Assembly: GCA_964526945.1 (NCBI GenBank)
Contig: CAZGNA010000068.1
Location: 1-13,258, forward strand
Direction: 5' to 3'
DNA: 13,258 nucleotides
Origin: Fervidifonticultor sp964526945
GTDB taxonomy: Bacteria; Sysuimicrobiota; Sysuimicrobiia; Sysuimicrobiales; Humicultoraceae
In this document: positions 9,203 through 13,258 of the stretch, piece after piece
How positions within the stretch are numbered: position 1 is the stretch's first letter
Layout: the number at the start of each line of letters is the position of its first letter
Program-made: the position numbers and the translations under genes
The notes under the pieces: generated by a model
Database searches by the model: none
Seen by the model: only the letters and a program-made list of their open reading frames with translations
Told to the model about the DNA's origin: nothing

Positions 9203-10558
9203 ATGGAACGACTGTCGCCGGAAGAGCAGCTGGCGCGGTTGCGCCGCGGGGTCGTCGAGATCATCAGCGAAGAGGACCTGCTGGCCAAGCTGCGCGAAGG
9301 CCGGCCGCTGCGGGTGAAGCTGGGGCTCGACCCCTCGGCGCCCGACCTGCACATCGGCCACGCCATCGTCCTGCGCAAGCTGCGCCAGTTCCAGGACCTG
9401 GGCCACGAGGCGATCCTGGTGATCGGGGACTTCACGGCCCTGATCGGCGATCCCACGGGCAAGAAGCAGACGCGGCCGATGCTGCGGCCCGAGGAGATCG
9501 AGGCCAGCGCCGCCACCTACCGCGAGCAGTACAGCCGGATTCTCGACCCGCGCCGCACGCGCGTCGTCTTCAACAGCCAGTGGCTGGCGCCGCTGACGTT
9601 CGCGGACGTCATTCGCCTCGGCGCCAAGGTCACGGTGGCGCGGATCCTCGAGCGCGACGACTTCGCCGCCCGCCTGCGGGGCGGCGTGCCCGTCTACCTG
9701 CACGAGCTGCTCTACCCGCTGTGCCAGGCCTACGACTCGGTGGCCATCGAGGCCGACGTCGAGCTGGGCGGCACCGACCAGAAGTTCAACAACCTCATGG
9801 GACGCGAGCTGCAGCGCGAGGTCGGGCAGCCCCCCCAGGTGGTGGTGCTGACACCGCTGCTGCCCGGGACCGATGGCGTCGAGAAGATGAGCAAGTCGCT
9901 GGGCAACTACATCGGGATCACCGAGCCGCCCGCGCAGATGTACGGCAAGGTGATGTCGATCCCCGACGCCCTGATGCCCACGTACTTCGAGTTCTGCACC
10001 GAGGTCCCCCTGGACGAGGTGCGGGGGATCGTCGAGGGGCTTGCGGCGGGCACGGTGCATCCCCGGGACGCCAAGCGGCGCTTGGCCCGGGCCATCGTCG
10101 AACTCTGGCACGGGCCCCAGGCGGCAGCCGCAGCCGAGGCGGCGTTCGACCGGGTGCACGTGCAGAAGGCAGCGCCCGACGAGATGCCGGAAGTCCGTCT
10201 CCGGTACGCCCGGGCAGCGCCGCATGGCGAGGCCACCCGCACCGCACGGGCTTCTGTCGAGACGCCGGAGGCCCCCGACCGCGAGGGCCGGGCTGGCCGG
10301 GACGACCTCGTGGGCGGGGAAGGTGGTGAGGTCGTGCTGGCGCCCGAGGACGCGCCGGGCGGACGGATCCGGCTTGCCCGGCTGCTGGTGCTGAGCGGTC
10401 TCGCCGAGAGCCACAACGAGGCACGGCGGCTGATCAGCCAGGGCGGGGTCGCGGTCGACGGCATCCGCGTCCACGACGTCCACGCCACCGTCGAGATCCG
10501 GGACGGGATCGTGGTGCAGGTGGGCCCTCGCCGCTTTGCGCGCCTGCGCCTGGTCTGA
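9203..10558 (+). CDS. tyrS: Tyrosine--tRNA ligase
   Basis: 451-residue class I tyrosyl-tRNA synthetase, cytoplasmic. Signatures: LGLDPSAPDLHIGHAIVL with HIGH at 50-53; DFTALIGDPTGKKQTRPM; YDSVAIEADVELGGTDQKFN, the tyrosine/tRNA-binding core; PLLPGTDGVEKMSKSLGN with KMSKS at 228-232; MYGKVMSIPDALM; and a C-terminal S4 RNA-binding domain (LARLLVLSGLAESHNEARRL, GGVAVDGIRVHD). The DFTALIGDPTGK and LRKLRQFQDLGHEA style resembles the TyrZ/proteobacterial clade more than B. subtilis TyrS. Family members are usually 400-425 residues. The excess is a charged Gly/Ala/Glu/Arg-rich stretch at about 334-388, between PDEMPEVRL and the S4 domain, probably a flexible linker. The start ATG has GGAGGG at 9192-9197, five bases upstream. 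No T-box leader can fit in the preceding gap. It lies on the same strand as mutS2 and may be the last gene of that transcript. Confidence 0.97.
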   Translation: MERLSPEEQLARLRRGVVEIISEEDLLAKLREGRPLRVKLGLDPSAPDLHIGHAIVLRKLRQFQDLGHEAILVIGDFTALIGDPTGKKQTRPMLRPEEIEASAATYREQYSRILDPRRTRVVFNSQWLAPLTFADVIRLGAKVTVARILERDDFAARLRGGVPVYLHELLYPLCQAYDSVAIEADVELGGTDQKFNNLMGRELQREVGQPPQVVVLTPLLPGTDGVEKMSKSLGNYIGITEPPAQMYGKVMSIPDALMPTYFEFCTEVPLDEVRGIVEGLAAGTVHPRDAKRRLARAIVELWHGPQAAAAAEAAFDRVHVQKAAPDEMPEVRLRYARAAPHGEATRTARASVETPEAPDREGRAGRDDLVGGEGGEVVLAPEDAPGGRIRLARLLVLSGLAESHNEARRLISQGGVAVDGIRVHDVHATVEIRDGIVVQVGPRRFARLRLV

Positions 10559-10563
10559 GCGAC

Positions 10564-10612
10564 CGTCGTCGTGGACTAGGTCGCCGGGCAGGACGCCCCG
10601 GGATCGACGACG
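10564..10612. repeat. Long-range inverted repeat between tyrS and the M20 gene
   Basis: CGTCGTCG (10564-10571) is the reverse complement of CGACGACG (10605-10612). Inside lies a second small stem, CCGGG (10584-10588) with CCCGG (10597-10601). Together they could fold into an extended, branched hairpin just after the tyrS stop. There is no run of T after it, so an intrinsic terminator of the classical type is not supported. It may still mark an operon boundary or a protected 3' end. The rest of the 110-base gap shows no clear promoter. Confidence 0.35.
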
Positions 10613-10651
10613 AAGCCCGCGGCAGATGCCTGCACCGAGTATTGTCGATGC

Positions 10652-10657
10652 GGAGGA
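10652..10657 (+). promoter_or_regulatory. Ribosome binding site of the M20 amidohydrolase gene
   Basis: GGAGGA, eleven bases before ATG 10669. It favours that start over the in-frame TTG 10642 and ATG 10648, which lie before or beside the site itself and have no comparable sequence upstream. Confidence 0.55.
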
Positions 10658-10668
10658 TCCCCGAGGTC

Positions 10669-11847
10669 ATGCATGACCGCATCACGGCCGCCATCGACGC
10701 GGCTGCCGACGAACTCGTTGCGCTCTCGCGCCGCATCCATGCCCACCCGGAGACCGCCTTCAACGAGCGCCAGGCCGTCGCGTGGCTCACCGAGACGCTG
10801 GCGCGCTACGGCTTTGCCGTCGAGCGCGGTATTGCGGGGCTCGAGACCGCGTTTCGCGCCGAGGTACGCGGGACGCGCCCCGGCCCCACCGTCGCGATCC
10901 TGGCCGAGTACGACGCGCTGCCCGAGCTCGGGCACGCCTGCGGTCACAACCTGATCGCCTGCGCCGCCGTGGGGGCCGGCATTGGCCTGGCGGCGGTGCG
11001 CGACGCGCTGCCCGGCGCGGTGCTGGTGCTCGGCACGCCCGCCGAGGAAGGGGGCGGCGGGAAGGTGATCATGCTCGAGCGCGGTGCGTTCGTCGGCGTG
11101 GACGCGGCGATGATGTTCCACCCCGCAGGGTACACGCTCGCCGAGCGGCCGTCGCTGGCGTCGTACCGGCTGACGATCAGGTTTGCGGGCAAGGCCGCGC
11201 ACGCGGCGGCCGCGCCCTACGAGGGCGTCAACGCCCTGGACGCGCTGGTCCAGACCTTCACCGCCATTGGCCTGTTGCGCCAGCAGCTGCGCGACGACGC
11301 CCGGGTCCATGGCATCATCACCTACGGTGGCGCCGCGCCCAACATCATCCCCGATCGTGCCGAGGCCATCTTCACCTGCCGGGCAGCCGACATGGCGTAC
11401 GCCCGGGAGGTCCTCGAGAAAGTGATCGCCTGCGCCCGGGGCGCGGCGCTGGCCACCGGCGCCACGCTCGAGCACACGGTGCGCAAGGGCTACGACGCCA
11501 TCCGGCCCAACCGTGCGCTCGCCCAGACGTTCGTGCGCCACCTGGAGCGGCTGGGCATCGCCCAGGACGAGCCGCCGGAGCGCCCGCGCATGGGCTCCAC
11601 CGACATGGGCGACGTCAGCCAGGTGATCCCGGCGATCCACCCCTACGTGTCCATCGGGCCCAAGGACCTGCCGGGGCACTCCGTCGCGTTTCGCGAGGCT
11701 GCCGTCTCGCCGAAAGGGTTCGCGGCGATGCTGGCCGCCGCGAAGGCGATGGCCCTGACGGCCTACGACGTCCTGGCCGATCCGGCGCTGCTCGACCAGG
11801 TCCGTCGCGACTTCGCGGCGGCAGCGCCCGCGGCAGCGGCGCCCTGA
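10669..11847 (+). CDS. M20 family metallopeptidase / amidohydrolase
   Basis: 392-residue hydrolase of the M20 family, M20D-like amidohydrolase branch (relatives include aminoacylases, p-aminobenzoyl-glutamate hydrolase and PM20D2-type dipeptidases). It cleaves an amide bond of an N-acyl amino acid or dipeptide using a two-metal centre; the substrate is not known. Seen: LRRIHAHPE-type N-terminus (LSRRIHAHPETAFNE); AEYDALPELGHACGHN with ligands C91 and H93; TPAEEGGGGK with E126 and ligand E127; MMFHPAG with ligand H151; KAAHAAAAPYEGVNALDA, where H178 sits in the inserted dimerisation domain; GGAAPNIIPDRAE; and LPGHS with the final ligand H337. All metal ligands are present. The Cys ligand is typical of M20D rather than ArgE/DapE enzymes. 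No signal peptide is seen, so it is cytoplasmic. The start ATG gives the family-like MHDRITAAIDAAADELVAL. An MFS transporter follows after 59 bases, suggesting uptake and hydrolysis of the same compound. Confidence 0.92.
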   Translation: MHDRITAAIDAAADELVALSRRIHAHPETAFNERQAVAWLTETLARYGFAVERGIAGLETAFRAEVRGTRPGPTVAILAEYDALPELGHACGHNLIACAAVGAGIGLAAVRDALPGAVLVLGTPAEEGGGGKVIMLERGAFVGVDAAMMFHPAGYTLAERPSLASYRLTIRFAGKAAHAAAAPYEGVNALDALVQTFTAIGLLRQQLRDDARVHGIITYGGAAPNIIPDRAEAIFTCRAADMAYAREVLEKVIACARGAALATGATLEHTVRKGYDAIRPNRALAQTFVRHLERLGIAQDEPPERPRMGSTDMGDVSQVIPAIHPYVSIGPKDLPGHSVAFREAAVSPKGFAAMLAAAKAMALTAYDVLADPALLDQVRRDFAAAAPAAAAP

Positions 11848-11906
11848 TCCCACCGGCGTCGGGGTGCGGTCGGGCGCAGCCCCCCGACCCACCGCGAAGA
11901 CCGTTC

Positions 11907-13127
11907 GTGACCGTTTCCGCGTCCCGGTCCCTCCTCACGCTGGGACTGGTCACGCTCCAGCAGGTCGGCCTCACGATGGTACGCTTCGGCCTGCCCGCGC
12001 TGGCGCCGTTCGTCCGGGCCGACCTCGGTCTCACGCTGGTGCAGGTCGGGGTGCTGCTGGCCATGATCGACGTCGGCAGCCTCCTCATGTACGTGCCGCT
12101 CGGGGTGGCGGCCGACTGGTGGGGCGAGCGCCGGATCCTGATCGGCGGTGGCCTCACCGTCGGCGTGGCCGCCCTGCTGGCGGCCGCGGCCCCGTCCTAC
12201 GCGATCGTCCTGGGCGCGCTGGCGCTGGCCGGGGTTGGGTTTCCCAGCGGCCACATCGGTGGCAGCAAGGTCGTCACGCGCTACTTCCCGCCTACCACCC
12301 GCGGCGTCGCCGTCGGGGTGCGGCAGTCCGGGCTGTCGTTGGGTGGCGCCGCCGCGGCACTGCTGGTGCCAGTGCTGAGTGCCGCCGCCGGCTGGCGGCT
12401 GGCGCTTGGCGCCCTCGGAGGCATCTGCGCGGTATGCGGGCTGTGCTGCGCGGCACTGCCGCGCGACCCGGCCTCGCGCGCGACCGTGGCGTCCAGCCTC
12501 GACGCCCTGCGGACGCTCATCGCCGATCGCACCTTCCGGTACCTCACGCTGGCGTCCACGGCGCTGGTCGTGGGACAGTTCACGCTGCAAGGATACCTGC
12601 CGCTGTACCTGGTGGACGAACACGGCTGGGCACCGTCGGCTGCCGGCAGGCTGCTGGCGCTGGTGCATCTGGGCGGCGTGGGCGCACGCCTGCTCTGGGG
12701 CGTGGTCTCCGATCGTGTCACCCGCGGTCGTCGCAGACCGGTGCTGCTCCTCGTCGCTGCCGGCGGGATCGGGGTGGTGCTGGCGCTGGTGCGTCTGCCG
12801 CAGCCGGTTGGCGCAGACCTGGCGGCGGCGGCCGCCCTGCTGGGCGGCGTGTTCCTCGCGGGCTGGAACGGGCTGGCCGTGACCATGGTGCTGGAGCGAG
12901 CCGGCGCGGTGCGCGCCGCCACCGGCCTGGGCCTTTCCCTGACCGTGATCTACCTCGGCACGCTGGTGAGTTCGCCGCTGTTCGGGTGGATCGTGGATAC
13001 CGCCGGTGCGTATGCGCCGGCGTGGCTGCTCGTGGCGCTCTGCCAGGCTGCGGCATGCGGATTGCTCCTGGCAGTGCGCGAAGATCCCGTGCCCGCGTCT
13101 GCGGGGGGAGCGCGCGTAGCGAAGTGA
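11907..13127 (+). CDS. Major facilitator superfamily (MFS) transporter
   Basis: 406-residue integral membrane protein with about 12 hydrophobic segments in two halves, a normal MFS size. The first half carries the loop 2-3 motif A as GVAADWWGERR (66-76: Gly, Asp70, Gly73, Arg75, Arg76). The second half has the related GVVSDRVTRGRRRP. The conserved segment SGHIGGSKVVTRYFPP, followed by RGVAVGVRQSGLSLGGA, resembles loops 4-5 of anion and metabolite-type MFS carriers, but I cannot name a subfamily or substrate. It probably moves small organic compounds across the inner membrane with the proton gradient. The start is GTG 11907 (VTVSASRSLLTLGL), the first plausible codon after the M20 stop. The ribosome binding site is weak, so the start is less certain than the gene. 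The ATG at about 11976 would cut the first membrane segment. Pairing with the upstream hydrolase is the only hint to function. Confidence 0.9.
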   Translation: MTVSASRSLLTLGLVTLQQVGLTMVRFGLPALAPFVRADLGLTLVQVGVLLAMIDVGSLLMYVPLGVAADWWGERRILIGGGLTVGVAALLAAAAPSYAIVLGALALAGVGFPSGHIGGSKVVTRYFPPTTRGVAVGVRQSGLSLGGAAAALLVPVLSAAAGWRLALGALGGICAVCGLCCAALPRDPASRATVASSLDALRTLIADRTFRYLTLASTALVVGQFTLQGYLPLYLVDEHGWAPSAAGRLLALVHLGGVGARLLWGVVSDRVTRGRRRPVLLLVAAGGIGVVLALVRLPQPVGADLAAAAALLGGVFLAGWNGLAVTMVLERAGAVRAATGLGLSLTVIYLGTLVSSPLFGWIVDTAGAYAPAWLLVALCQAAACGLLLAVREDPVPASAGGARVAK

Positions 13128-13155
13128 GCGAGTAAGGCGCCCGCCGCCACGGCCG

Positions 13156-13185
13156 TTGCCCGGGTTGGGCGGTTCCCAGTATACT
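13156..13185 (+). promoter_or_regulatory. Promoter of the tRNA-Ile gene
   Basis: TTGCCC (13156-13161) and TATACT (13180-13185), separated by 18 bases, resemble a housekeeping sigma-factor promoter. The predicted start, near 13192, is about five bases before the tRNA, giving a very short leader. The GAGGGT between the -10 and the start is G-rich, like the discriminators of stringently controlled stable RNA promoters. Confidence 0.65.
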
Positions 13186-13196
13186 GAGGGTGCATC

Positions 13197-13258
13197 GGGC
13201 CCTTAGCTCAGGTGGTGAGAGCGCACCCCTGATAAGGGTGAGGTCGGTGGTTCGAGTC
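13197..13258 (+). tRNA. trnI: tRNA-Ile, anticodon GAU, 3' end cut by window edge
   Basis: The first 62 bases of an isoleucine tRNA. The 5' acceptor strand is GGGCCCT, then T8 A9; the D arm is GCTC/GAGC with loop AGGTGGTGA; the anticodon stem CACCC/GGGTG encloses loop CTGATAA with anticodon GAT; the variable loop is AGGTC; and the T arm begins GGTGG with TTCGAGT. The body from the D arm to the T arm is nearly identical to the E. coli tRNA-Ile(GAU). The closing half of the T stem and the acceptor 3' strand lie beyond the window, so pairing of the acceptor stem cannot be checked. In many bacteria this tRNA is next to tRNA-Ala(UGC) or within an rRNA operon. Confidence 0.95.

Noticed and set aside
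9122..10483. 453-codon open frame on the - strand, antisense to tyrS
   Set aside because: Compositional shadow; tyrS has HIGH, KMSKS and S4 motifs in the + frame.
10559..10668. Intrinsic terminator after tyrS
   Set aside because: Inverted repeats are present but no U-tract follows; recorded only as an inverted repeat.
10576..11892. 438-codon open frame on the - strand, antisense to the M20 gene
   Set aside because: Compositional shadow with no recognisable motif; the + strand gene has all M20 metal ligands.

Overview
The window is a very GC-rich (clearly above about 70% by eye) bacterial chromosome segment. Every gene lies on the + strand, packed at 90% coding density or more. It carries ten protein genes (the first cut by the left edge) and a tRNA gene cut by the right edge. 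I see no transposase, phage gene, CRISPR array or rRNA. The order pheS-pheT-cvpA-polX-(two extra genes)-mutS2 recalls the Bacillus/Firmicutes order pheS-pheT-rnhC-zapA-cvpA-polX-mutS2. This points to a high-GC member of the Firmicutes-related or wider Terrabacteria lineages; a deep-branching uncultured group is possible. I cannot fix the taxon from sequence reading alone.

Layout. (1) 2-2814: pheS (3' three quarters) and pheT, the two subunits of phenylalanyl-tRNA synthetase, overlapping by one base. PheT is a short form without the usual N-terminal tRNA-binding OB-fold domain. (2) 2837-9120: cvpA, polX, mpg (alkyladenine DNA glycosylase), a small unassigned phosphoglycerate-mutase-like metalloenzyme, and mutS2. 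polX/mpg and metalloenzyme/mutS2 overlap by four bases, so this is a tightly coupled DNA maintenance block. A consensus TATAAT sits on the mpg stop codon and may start a second transcript for the metalloenzyme and mutS2. (3) 9203-10558: tyrS, tyrosyl-tRNA synthetase, with an unusually long charged linker before its S4 domain. (4) 10669-13127: an M20-family metal amidohydrolase and an MFS transporter, the only clearly accessory pair. (5) 13156-13258: a promoter and the 5' 62 bases of tRNA-Ile(GAU).

How the parts fit. Translation genes (pheST, tyrS, tRNA-Ile) flank a DNA repair core. In that core, Mpg can remove alkylated bases, and PolX can fill the gap (the B. subtilis homologue also has AP-endonuclease activity). 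MutS2 acts on branched DNA or stalled ribosomes. I found no convincing new multi-gene system. The observations most worth a second look are the OB-less PheT, the Mpg-PolX coupling, the orphan metalloenzyme coupled to MutS2, and the TyrS linker. No gap between genes exceeds 110 bases.
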